Assembly (NCBI GenBank): GCA_041628815.1 | Contig: JBFKOL010000104.1 | Span: 1 to 12,385, forward strand | From: JBFKOL01 sp041628815 | Lineage (GTDB): Bacteria > Bacteroidota > Bacteroidia > Chitinophagales > Saprospiraceae | Direction: 5' to 3' | DNA: 12,385 nucleotides | Notes under the pieces: model-generated | Seen by the model: only the letters and a program-made list of their open reading frames with translations | Told to the model about the DNA's origin: nothing | Database searches by the model: none | Shown: positions 1-6,285 of the stretch, piece after piece | How positions within the stretch are numbered: the first letter of the stretch is position 1 | Layout of the letters: every line of letters begins with the position of its first letter | Made by a program: the position numbers and the translations under genes

Positions 1-60
1 GCCCGATTTGTTGAACAGTTCTATGGATGTGAGCGCTATTCTTTTTTTGGTATCTGACAT
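1..60 (-). CDS. TetR-type transcriptional regulator, N-terminal fragment (runs off the left edge)
   Basis: Only the first 20 codons lie in the window, starting from an ATG at 60. The peptide begins MSDTKKRIALTSIELFNKSG, which fits the first helix of TetR-family DNA-binding domains (a basic residue, then Ile/Ala, then an xLFxxxG pattern). Proteins of this family are usually about 190-210 residues: a helix-turn-helix at the N-terminus binds a palindromic operator and a C-terminal domain senses a ligand. The gene is divergent from the aquaglyceroporin, and the gap between them holds inverted repeats, which fits autoregulation and possible control of the neighbour. The family call rests on a short N-terminal match, so another helix-turn-helix family is possible. 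The ligand cannot be guessed. Confidence 0.6.
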   Translation of the reverse strand, partial: MSDTKKRIALTSIELFNKSG

Positions 61-64
61 GGTA

Positions 65-72
65 CAAAGGTA
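65..72 (-). promoter_or_regulatory. Bacteroidota-type -7 promoter box (TACCTTTG) for the TetR-like gene
   Basis: Read on the minus strand the box is TACCTTTG, a perfect match to the TAnnTTTG element used by the Bacteroidota primary sigma factor. Only four bases separate it from the ATG at 60. Transcription normally begins a few bases after this element, so the mRNA would be nearly or completely leaderless. No good TTG -33 element is visible at the usual distance; a TTAG lies near the right place. The first base of one inverted repeat overlaps the box. Confidence 0.55.
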
Positions 73-90
73 ATTACTTAAAATGTAATT
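72..90. promoter_or_regulatory. Inverted repeat AATTAC-N7-GTAATT, candidate operator
   Basis: Two perfectly complementary 6-base arms (72-77 and 85-90) flank a 7-base AT-rich spacer, directly behind the -7 box of the regulator gene. A protein bound here would block the regulator's own promoter, as is common for TetR-family autoregulation. The region is AT-rich, so a chance palindrome is a real alternative. Confidence 0.3.
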
Positions 91-109
91 TCTAATTAAA
101 TACACTTAT

Positions 110-127
110 TTAGAATATTTGTTCTAA
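110..127. promoter_or_regulatory. Palindrome TTAGAA-N6-TTCTAA, candidate operator in the tetR/glpF gap
   Basis: The 18-base site has 6-base perfect arms (110-115 and 122-127); one further pair in the spacer also matches. A third copy of the half-site (TTCTAA, 90-95) lies upstream and can pair with the arm at 110-115. The size and symmetry fit a TetR-family operator. The position in the middle of the divergent gap would allow control of both the regulator and glpF. This is inferred from symmetry only. Confidence 0.4.
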
Positions 128-233
128 TGTTTGCTGTATATGTCTTTTTTCCGTCGGAATAGCTCCTCTGAAATACGATACTATGCGGCTGTTCGAAGTG
201 AATTATTTACCTTTCACTGAACAATTGTTAACC

Positions 234-956
234 ATGTCAGCATTTTTGGGTGAAATCGTCGGAACGGCCATATTGATTCTATTGGGGAATGGTGTAGTAG
301 CCAATGTAGTTCTGGACAAAACGAAGGGCAACAATTCAGGCTGGATTGTTATCACGTTGGGCTGGGGTATAGCAGTCTTTACCGGGGTATTTATTTCGGC
401 ACCGTTCTCGGGAGCGCATCTCAATCCCGCGGTAACCGTAGGCCTTGCCGTGGCGGGCAATTTTCCCCTGGGAAGTGTAGTCCCATACATCTTAGCGCAG
501 ATGATCGGCGCCGCTATAGGAACCACGTTAGTCTGGCTGATGTACAGACCGCATTACAGGGCAACAGAAGATTCGGGACTTAAAAGAGCTACTTTTTGTA
601 CAACACCCGAAATCCGGACAATCCCGGCTAATTTCTTGAGCGAGATGATCGGAACCTTCGTCCTTGTATACGGGGTCCTGCACGTCGTTGGCGCAAGTGT
701 TGGCGATCAAAGTGCCTCCCTTGGTTCGCTGGATGCCTTACCCGTTGGGCTTGTCGTATTAGTCGTAGGTTTGTCGCTGGGTGGTACCACGGGGTACGCC
801 ATCAATCCGGCAAGAGACCTGGCACCCCGCATCATGCACGCCATATTGCCTATAGAAGGAAAGGGAGACAGCGACTGGTCTTATGCCTGGGTGCCGGTCA
901 TTGGACCTTTGGCCGGAGGGGTAGTCGCAGCCTTGATGTGGATATATTTAGGATAG
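234..956 (+). CDS. glpF: Aquaglyceroporin / glycerol uptake facilitator (MIP family)
   Basis: An inner-membrane channel of 240 residues that passes glycerol and similar small neutral solutes. Both signature half-helices are present: HLNPAV (NPA at residues 64-66) and INPARD (NPA 191-193). The Asp after the second NPAR is the mark of glycerol facilitators rather than water-only aquaporins. Aligning by eye with E. coli GlpF puts Trp44, Gly179, Tyr188 and Arg194 at the selectivity-filter positions (Trp48, Gly191, Phe200, Arg206 in GlpF), which supports the glycerol type. I chose the ATG at 234 because family members start at MSAFLGE; an in-frame ATG at 183 would add 17 residues with no family counterpart. 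No glycerol kinase or dehydrogenase is nearby. It is divergent from the TetR-like gene, and its stop is only 4 bases from the end of the convergent SDR gene, with no visible terminator. Confidence 0.92.
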   Translation: MSAFLGEIVGTAILILLGNGVVANVVLDKTKGNNSGWIVITLGWGIAVFTGVFISAPFSGAHLNPAVTVGLAVAGNFPLGSVVPYILAQMIGAAIGTTLVWLMYRPHYRATEDSGLKRATFCTTPEIRTIPANFLSEMIGTFVLVYGVLHVVGASVGDQSASLGSLDALPVGLVVLVVGLSLGGTTGYAINPARDLAPRIMHAILPIEGKGDSDWSYAWVPVIGPLAGGVVAALMWIYLG

Positions 957-960
957 AATC

Positions 961-1716
961 CTACGCCGTCTGTCCGCCATCAACTGGAATAACCTGACCG
1001 GTTATAAATGCGCTTCGCTCATCGCTTAACCATAGAACAACATTGGCGACATCCGACACTTCTCCATAACGTCCCATGGGAATGGTGCGGATGAGTTTAT
1101 CCCTTAGCTCTTCCTTCAGACCAAACAATTTTTCAAGCAATGGTGAATTGGTAAAGACAGGACACACAACATTGACGCGAATACCCATCCTGGCATATTC
1201 AAGCGCTGCAGTCCTGGTCATTCCCACGACCGCATGCTTGCTAGCCGTGTAGGCCAACTGCCTCGGCAGTCCTCTTATTCCGGCAATGGATGAAATATTG
1301 ACGATGGCTCCCTGTTTCCTGAGCTCCATCACTTTAAGCTCTTCCTTCATACAATAAAAAACACCATTCTGGTTAACGGCAATCACTTGTTCCCAATCCT
1401 CCATGGTGTGTTCTGCCGTCCTGGCGGGTGATTTTCCTCCAATCCCCGCATTGTTGACCGCGATGTCTATTTTCCCATAATCATCGACAATGCGCCGGAA
1501 TACTCCCTTAACATGAGCGTAGTCACTGACATCGAGCTGATAAAAGTCCGCTTCACATCCTTCATGCTTCAAGAGTTCGCAAGTGTCGACACCTGCCACC
1601 TCGTTGATATCTGCAAGTGCGACCTGGGCTCCTTCACCGGCAAATTCTATTGCGCATTGTTTGCCGATTCCTGATGCTCCTCCGGTAATTACAACGACTT
1701 TTCCTTCAAATCGCAT
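961..1716 (-). CDS. Short-chain dehydrogenase/reductase (SDR, FabG-like), substrate unknown
   Basis: A cytoplasmic NAD(P)-dependent oxidoreductase of 251 residues, the usual length for classical SDRs. Visible motifs: the dinucleotide-binding TGGASGIG at residues 11-18; an acidic Asp36 at the end of the second strand, which usually means NAD(H) rather than NADP(H); NNAG at 88-91; and the catalytic tetrad Asn115, Ser143, Tyr156 and Lys160 (YTASK). The C-terminus has the GQVIPVDGG pattern common in FabG and glucose-1-dehydrogenase-like members. It starts at an ATG 6 bases after the stop of the MaoC-like gene, so the two are almost certainly co-transcribed. A hydratase plus an SDR suggests sequential acyl-CoA (or acyl-thioester) chemistry: hydration of an enoyl group, then interconversion of hydroxyl and keto. 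The real substrate cannot be read from the sequence. Confidence 0.9.
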   Translation of the reverse strand: MRFEGKVVVITGGASGIGKQCAIEFAGEGAQVALADINEVAGVDTCELLKHEGCEADFYQLDVSDYAHVKGVFRRIVDDYGKIDIAVNNAGIGGKSPARTAEHTMEDWEQVIAVNQNGVFYCMKEELKVMELRKQGAIVNISSIAGIRGLPRQLAYTASKHAVVGMTRTAALEYARMGIRVNVVCPVFTNSPLLEKLFGLKEELRDKLIRTIPMGRYGEVSDVANVVLWLSDERSAFITGQVIPVDGGQTA

Positions 1717-1722
1717 GACTGC

Positions 1723-2178
1723 TTATTCAAACATCAATGAGACCATTTCAGCTACACATGCGGGTTTTTCTTTTCCCTCAATTTCCACTAAACACTTCCA
1801 AGTAATTTTCGCTCCCCTGGGCGGATAATCTTCGATCGACATAACGGTGAAATGGCATCGCAATTTAGAACCAACGGGTACAGCATTAGGAAACCGTACC
1901 TTGTTGAGGCCATAATTCACGCCCATTTTTGCACTCTTGACATGAATGGTGTCTCCTATGAATTTAGGTATCAATGAAAGCGAATAAAATCCATGTGCAA
2001 CAGGAGCGCCGAAAGGTGAGTGCTTTTTTGCCATTTCTGGATCGGTATGGATCCATTGAAAGTCTTTGGTAGCATGTGCAAATTCATTGACGAGCTCCTG
2101 GGTCACTTCAAACCATGTGGCACCTTTAATTTCTCTGCCTATCACGGATTTTAAATCGTTTATACAATCAAATTCCAT
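1723..2178 (-). CDS. MaoC-like (R)-specific enoyl-CoA hydratase/dehydratase (hot-dog fold)
   Basis: A 151-residue single-domain hot-dog protein. The hydratase-2 signature is present: Asp39 and His44 in KDFQWIH (the catalytic D-x4-H pair), followed by Gly57 and the PVAHG segment at 59-63. Known relatives (PhaJ, NodN and MaoC types) add water to trans-2-enoyl-CoA to give (R)-3-hydroxyacyl-CoA. I chose the ATG at 2178; a TTG at 2187 would add only three residues. The gene lies 6 bases upstream of the SDR gene and 78 bases (ATG to crtZ stop) downstream of crtZ on the same strand. No promoter box of the TAnnTTTG type is seen in that gap, so it may be read through from crtZ. The acyl substrate is unknown. 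Confidence 0.85.
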   Translation of the reverse strand: MEFDCINDLKSVIGREIKGATWFEVTQELVNEFAHATKDFQWIHTDPEMAKKHSPFGAPVAHGFYSLSLIPKFIGDTIHVKSAKMGVNYGLNKVRFPNAVPVGSKLRCHFTVMSIEDYPPRGAKITWKCLVEIEGKEKPACVAEMVSLMFE

Positions 2179-2220
2179 AATTATCAATTGCTGTGCTCTA
2201 AGATAATAACGCCACGCGAA

Positions 2221-2264
2221 CAGTAATAACGATTAATTGACGAGAGCCAGTAACGACTAATTGG
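2221..2264. repeat. Imperfect direct repeat between crtZ and the maoC-like gene
   Basis: The segment CAGTAATAACGATTAATTG (2221-2239) recurs as CAGTAACGACTAATTG (2248-2263), with one 3-base gap and one substitution. A related TAATAACG lies just before at about 2204-2211. The second copy overlaps the last codons and stop of crtZ. It could be a small tandem duplication or a pair of binding sites ahead of the hydratase gene; nothing in the sequence decides between them. Confidence 0.4.
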
Positions 2265-2751
2265 AAGAAGTAGTCTCCTGGGTACGCTTCTTACGGGTAT
2301 AGTACTTTGGATGGACAATCAATAATCCAAATGACTCACATCCTTCTTTGGTATGTTTGGCGTGATGAGATCCATGCGCCCGCAAAACCGCACGCGAATA
2401 TTTGTTGTCCAACTGTTTAAACCACTTAAACCGTTGATGAATATATACGTCGTGAATGAGAAAATAGATGAGGCCATACATCGAAATGCCAATACCGATG
2501 AACAAGAGGAAACGATAGTCGGCATAAAGGCTACCAATCATATAACATGCGGCACTCGGGATGGCAAACACGAGAAAGAACCGGTCGTTCTTTTCCCAGA
2601 ATCCTTGTTTTTCATATTTCGGCCGGTGGTGATCCTCATGCCAATTCCATAAGGCCCCATGCATAAGATATTTATGGGCAGACCAGGCCACGAATTCCAT
2701 TCCGATAAAGGCCCCTATAGTGCATAATATGTATAGAAGGACAGGACTCAT
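2257..2751 (-). CDS. crtZ: Beta-carotene 3-hydroxylase (CrtZ type, non-haem di-iron membrane hydroxylase)
   Basis: CrtZ adds hydroxyl groups at C3 and C3' of the beta-carotene rings, giving cryptoxanthin and then zeaxanthin, in the inner membrane. The protein is 164 residues, normal for bacterial CrtZ. The histidine clusters that hold the two irons are all there: HxxxxH at 26-31, HxxHH at 38-42, HDVYIHQR at 100-107, and HGSHHAKH at 126-133, the last followed by the family's GCESFG segment. About four hydrophobic stretches (roughly 3-23, 58-76, 80-100 and a weaker one) fit the membrane topology. No other carotenoid genes (crtB, crtI, crtY) are in the window, so the gene stands apart from a pigment cluster here. 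The ATG start follows a TACCTTTG box by four bases. A more general fatty-acid-hydroxylase-superfamily role is possible but less likely. Confidence 0.9.
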   Translation of the reverse strand: MSPVLLYILCTIGAFIGMEFVAWSAHKYLMHGALWNWHEDHHRPKYEKQGFWEKNDRFFLVFAIPSAACYMIGSLYADYRFLLFIGIGISMYGLIYFLIHDVYIHQRFKWFKQLDNKYSRAVLRAHGSHHAKHTKEGCESFGLLIVHPKYYTRKKRTQETTSSN

Positions 2752-2755
2752 GATG

Positions 2756-2763
2756 CAAAGGTA
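2756..2763 (-). promoter_or_regulatory. Bacteroidota-type -7 promoter box (TACCTTTG) for crtZ
   Basis: On the minus strand this is TACCTTTG, a perfect TAnnTTTG match lying 5 bases beyond the histidine-kinase stop codon and four bases before the crtZ ATG at 2751. The box and the spacing are identical to those before the TetR-like gene at 65-72. The likely start of transcription is at or next to the ATG, giving a leaderless message. The -33 element would fall inside the end of the kinase gene, and only a weak TTTC is seen there. Confidence 0.55.
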
Positions 2764-2768
2764 TTTAT

Positions 2769-4586
2769 TTAGTGGTCATCCAGTGAAATCCGGGTAGTAC
2801 TTTCGGAATACTTACTGCGGACCAATGGCAATTCAACAAAAAAATCCGTGCCGCGGTTCTCAATGGATTCAAAATAAATTCTTCCTCCTATAGCATCAAT
2901 CATATTCGCCGAAATGGCCAGCCCCAAACCGGACCCACTGGATTTGGTTGTGAATTTCGGTTTGAATATCTCCTCGCGCATGGCATCGGGTATGCCGCAT
3001 CCATTGTCCCGGACCCTAATGATCGCCTTGTTTCCTTCACTGTACAATTTGAGTTCGATCATTCCTTTGCGGTCTTCGGGTATGGACTGCATGGAATTTT
3101 TTACCAAGTTGTTGAGCACCCGAAGGAGGTGATTTTTGTCTGCATAAACACCCAGGTCATCTATTGGTTCGATCAGGTTGATATCCATATCTTCTCTCTT
3201 CCTGAACAAGTCATGAATGGTCTCCACGATGTCGTTCAGCAAGATTCGTTCATTATTGGCTTTTGGGAGGCTGCCGAAACTGGAAAACTCATCGGCAATC
3301 TGGCGGAGGTTTTCAATTTGATTCATCAATGTCTCGCACATACGAAGGGTTACGACCTCCGTTTCTTCAGGTCTTAGCCGAATGGTGTTTTGAAGATGCT
3401 GAAGGCTGAGTTTCATGGGTGTCAGTGGATTCTTGATCTCATGGGCCACTTGTTTGGCCATTTCTCGCCAGGCACTGTCTCTTTCCGTTCGCGCCAACAG
3501 AATGGCATTATCCTGTAATTTATCGATCATGTGATTGTATTCATTGATCAAGTTTCCGATCTCATCGTTGCTGTCCCACTTTATCTTTTCATTGTCCTTG
3601 TTCAGTTTTACCGCTTTGAGTGTGTTACCGAGTTCGATCAAAGGATTCCTTATATACTCGGCGAGGCTCATGGATATCGCAAAACCTATCAGGAAAAGAA
3701 AAACATAGGTATTCAGCAACGCCTGGATGAAGGTGGTGCTGAGCTGGCCGCTTAACTGGACATGGTATACCGACACCACTCCTATTCCTACAAAGGAGAA
3801 CAACAAAGTCAGCAGGATAGCGAGCTGAATGCGGTTGCGCAATTGTCTTCGGTGGCTGAAATTGAAGTCCCACGATAGAGGCAATAGATTGATCTTGCCG
3901 TTCACAAGGGCCAATATTAGCATGAACAAAGCACATAGAATAAAGGTGTAAGAGAAAAAGCTGAATGCATTCAGCAGCGGAATATCATCTCTGTAAGGCA
4001 TCGATGATCTGAGTTCGGTATGAAATACCGTTAAAGTGATGAAAGAACCAACTACAATCATCCATACCACTGACCAGGTAATGCCGGGATGCCTCATATC
4101 TGCAAATAAATCCATCAAAAGAAAATAGATGCATCCGCAGAGGAGAGCTATTCCGGAAGTTTCAAAATCACTGGATAGGGCCAATACCATAATCGTTATG
4201 GTCAGCGCGTAAAACACAAGTCGCTCCCGCACTGAAATGTAAATAACTTGTGATCGGACTATTTCGTAGATGATCAGATGAACCCCAAAAAATGATAGGA
4301 TGACCACCCCCAGCATGATTAATTCCAGGGGTTGACCCATGACGACGCCCTGGATGGATATCCATTCGGACGTCACCATTCCGTGTATTCCGATCATCAA
4401 AGATGCCAGCAGTGCTGCAGGGGTGATCCACGCCAGGTATCCGGACCATGTGGGACTCACGAATTTATCGGTGGATGGAAAAGCGAGAGACAGGGGGAAA
4501 TAAAGAAATATCCCCAGGGACCATTCAGCATGACCTGTGAATACGGCAATTGTTACAGTTAAGGCGATCAGAAGGAATAAAAACAC
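2769..4586 (-). CDS. Polytopic sensor histidine kinase, NtrY-like, with HAMP domain
   Basis: A 605-residue inner-membrane kinase that would autophosphorylate and pass phosphate to a response regulator. The first ~310 residues hold about eight to ten hydrophobic segments (for example ~3-16, 52-70, 86-107, 123-138, 145-160, 171-188, 205-229, 253-274, 288-308) with no sizeable periplasmic domain. A HAMP-like linker follows (~309-360). The HisKA domain carries the phospho-acceptor His382 in VAHEIKNPLTP. The ATPase domain shows the N-box (NLVKNSMQ, 493-500), G1 DNGCGIP (527-533), an F-box near KPKFTTK (542-548) and G2 GSGLGLA (551-557). The HEIKNPLTPMKLS block is typical of NtrY-like kinases. The start is GTG at 4586, with no ATG upstream before AT-rich sequence. 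No response regulator is next to it, so it is an orphan in this window. The signal it senses is unknown; it may be a membrane-borne or lipid cue. Confidence 0.9.
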   Translation of the reverse strand: MFLFLLIALTVTIAVFTGHAEWSLGIFLYFPLSLAFPSTDKFVSPTWSGYLAWITPAALLASLMIGIHGMVTSEWISIQGVVMGQPLELIMLGVVILSFFGVHLIIYEIVRSQVIYISVRERLVFYALTITIMVLALSSDFETSGIALLCGCIYFLLMDLFADMRHPGITWSVVWMIVVGSFITLTVFHTELRSSMPYRDDIPLLNAFSFFSYTFILCALFMLILALVNGKINLLPLSWDFNFSHRRQLRNRIQLAILLTLLFSFVGIGVVSVYHVQLSGQLSTTFIQALLNTYVFLFLIGFAISMSLAEYIRNPLIELGNTLKAVKLNKDNEKIKWDSNDEIGNLINEYNHMIDKLQDNAILLARTERDSAWREMAKQVAHEIKNPLTPMKLSLQHLQNTIRLRPEETEVVTLRMCETLMNQIENLRQIADEFSSFGSLPKANNERILLNDIVETIHDLFRKREDMDINLIEPIDDLGVYADKNHLLRVLNNLVKNSMQSIPEDRKGMIELKLYSEGNKAIIRVRDNGCGIPDAMREEIFKPKFTTKSSGSGLGLAISANMIDAIGGRIYFESIENRGTDFFVELPLVRSKYSESTTRISLDDH

Positions 4587-4636
4587 AATCTTCCCGAAAA
4601 TTAGGTATAATATTAAATATAGTTATAATGTGAAAC

Positions 4637-4667
4637 TTGCAAGGTATATTTTGGCATTATACATTTA
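4637..4667 (+). promoter_or_regulatory. Candidate rnpB promoter (TTG-N20-TACATTTA)
   Basis: A TTG at 4637-4639 and TACATTTA at 4660-4667 are 20 bases apart, close to the Bacteroidota consensus TTG-N(17-23)-TAnnTTTG with one mismatch in the last base. Transcription would begin a few bases later, at about the 5' side of the RNase P P1 helix, which is where the RNA should start. On the opposite strand TACCTTG (4646-4640) is a weaker candidate for the divergent kinase gene. Confidence 0.4.
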
Positions 4668-5032
4668 ACGTGCATCGGTCCCCATCGCTCCACCTATGAG
4701 GAGGAGAGGAAAGTCCGGACAACGTAGAGCACCGCACCGCCGAAATGGCGGGCCGCGCTGAAGGGCGTGGACAGAAAGTGTCACAGAAACAATACCGCCC
4801 CTCCGGCGTATAGCCTGAAGGGTAAGGGTGAAATCGTGCGGTAAGAGCGCACGTCCCGCCTGGGCAACCGGTCGGGGGGATAAACCTTGCGGGTTGCAAT
4901 GCCACGTACATCCTGATCTGCCTAAGGCAGGGTAGGGTTGCTCGCCTGAGTTTCAGGAGGGGTCGGCAGCACAGATAAATGATGGGGCTTCGCCTTGTGC
5001 GGAGAACAGAATCTGGCTTACAAGATGCACTT
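4668..5032 (+). ncRNA. rnpB: RNase P RNA, bacterial type A
   Basis: This is the catalytic RNA that trims the 5' leader from pre-tRNAs, working with the RnpA protein (not in this window). Conserved regions appear in the right order: GAGGAAAGTCCGGAC at 4706-4720 (CR I), ACAGAAA at 4783-4789, GGTAAGGGTGAAA at 4821-4833 followed by TGCGGTAAGAGCGCAC at 4837-4852 (CR II/III region), and ACAGAATCTGGCTTAC at 5006-5021 (CR V, the 3' strand of P4). The ends are set by helix P1, formed by GTGCATC (4670-4676) and GATGCAC (5024-5030), giving about 360 nt, the expected size. A run of six T follows at 5031-5036. Exact ends are uncertain by a few bases. Confidence 0.96.
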
Positions 5033-5037
5033 TTTTA

Positions 5038-5071
5038 AACAAGGGGGTCTTCATGTGAAGATCCTCTTGTT
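5038..5071. terminator. Strong bidirectional hairpin between rnpB and porV
   Basis: The arms 5038-5053 and 5056-5071 are complementary along their whole 16 bases (two G-T pairs), so about 15 pairs close a 4-base loop. The stem begins 6 bases after the rnpB T-run and ends 2 bases before the porV stop codon, so it serves both convergent transcripts by position. A good T-tract is missing: the plus strand has CGTC after the stem and the minus strand only TTT. It may act as a stalling or 3'-end-stabilising hairpin, or rely on both strands. Stem formation is clear; the terminator role is inferred. Confidence 0.65.
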
Positions 5072-5073
5072 CG

Positions 5074-6285
5074 TCAATTCAGATCGGTCGTTTCTCCCAG
5101 CGCAAAACTGAAGCTGAACCTGAGTGTGTTATCCAGGGGGCTGCGTTGTGTATTGGTCGGTGCCAGGTAGGAAATATCGATTCCAAAGACATTGTATTTG
5201 AGACCCAGTCCCACCGTAATGTACTGCCTGTCTCCTTTAAGAGGATGTTCATAGTAATAGCCTGTCCGCACTGCAAATTGGTTATTGTACCAATATTCAA
5301 CACCAAATGATGTGGTCCATTCTTTTAATTCTTCGCTGAATCCACCAGGTGCATCGGTGAAGGAACCAAAAATACCTGAAAACATACTTTTCTCCCGGTA
5401 ATCAGCCTTACCATCGCCGTCTGTATCGTAATCGGGGTGATCTGAAGGGATTGGGGTAGGTACCAAAAGCTTGTTAAAGTCAAGGCCTATGGTTAGTGAA
5501 TTGAAATCATCGATATTCATTTTATAGGCTGCCCCTATGCCCAGGTTGGCCGGTATGAATTCTTTGTCACTTTCATTGGTGTATGTGATTTTGCTTCCCA
5601 GGTTGTTGAGGGCCAGTCCTATAGAAAGGTTGTTTCCGGGCCCTTGAAGGTCGGGATTGGAATTGTAATAGACTGAAATATCCGCTGCAAATGCCGTCCC
5701 TGCCGTAATATCCACTCCCTGCACCTGCTGTCCGGAGGCGAGGTTGGAGTAAATAAACTTACCACCGATTCCCGCAGAGAAATTGTCGGTAAGCTTTCTG
5801 GCATAAGCCATACTCAACTCAAACTCGCGCGGTCGTCCGCTACCTGTTGGATTCCCGTTGATATCTGTAAAATTAATGTCACCCAGCGAGAAAAAGCGAA
5901 TACTCGCCCCGAAGGTTTGTAAGTCATCAATTCTTTTATATAATGAGCTGTAAAGCAGGTAAACATCAGTCAGCCCAAGGTTTCGCAACCACGGTGTATA
6001 GGTCGCACTGATATCCATGTCGCGCTCGGCAAAAGCCAGTTTGGAAGCGTTGTAATGCAGAGAATAAGGGTCAGCAGATGTGGCCAAGCCTACGTCACCC
6101 ATGCCGCCACCACGTGCATCGGGAATGATTCGAAGGAAAGGTACAGCAGACAACAGGGTATTGGGGACACACTCACCATTTACATCGGCTACACATCCTT
6201 TAGATGGATCCCAAAATTGGGCTTGAGAAGGACTCAGATGCAATGCAAACAAAAACAACAAGCCCAGGCGTAAAAGTGATTTCAT
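5074..6285 (-). CDS. porV: T9SS outer-membrane protein PorV (LptO family)
   Basis: PorV is a FadL-like beta-barrel that receives T9SS cargo from the translocon and hands it to the PorU sortase in the attachment complex at the outer membrane. The product is 403 residues from the ATG at 6285; a TTG at 6312 would add nine residues before the signal peptide and is less likely. A signal peptide covers residues 1 to about 22, ending SPSQA with QFWDP after it. Family landmarks include the N-terminal AVPFLRIIPDARGGGMGDVGLA segment (residues ~47-68), KLLVPTP (272-278), and FTDAPGGFSEELKE (309-322). Alternating polar and hydrophobic strands continue to the C-terminus. It follows porU by 47 bases on the same strand, so the two are very likely one operon. 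Unusual: the variable loop between KLLVPTP and SGIFGSF holds a full 12-residue EF-hand-like calcium loop (287-298). Confidence 0.93.
   Translation of the reverse strand: MKSLLRLGLLFLFALHLSPSQAQFWDPSKGCVADVNGECVPNTLLSAVPFLRIIPDARGGGMGDVGLATSADPYSLHYNASKLAFAERDMDISATYTPWLRNLGLTDVYLLYSSLYKRIDDLQTFGASIRFFSLGDINFTDINGNPTGSGRPREFELSMAYARKLTDNFSAGIGGKFIYSNLASGQQVQGVDITAGTAFAADISVYYNSNPDLQGPGNNLSIGLALNNLGSKITYTNESDKEFIPANLGIGAAYKMNIDDFNSLTIGLDFNKLLVPTPIPSDHPDYDTDGDGKADYREKSMFSGIFGSFTDAPGGFSEELKEWTTSFGVEYWYNNQFAVRTGYYYEHPLKGDRQYITVGLGLKYNVFGIDISYLAPTNTQRSPLDNTLRFSFSFALGETTDLN

Noticed and set aside
183..233. Upstream ATG start giving a 257-residue GlpF
   Set aside because: The extra 17 residues have no counterpart in the family, whose members start close to the first membrane helix at MSAFLGE.
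4657..4911. 84-codon open frame on the minus strand across rnpB
   Set aside because: The DNA is conserved RNase P RNA; the open frame is incidental to a GC-rich structural RNA.
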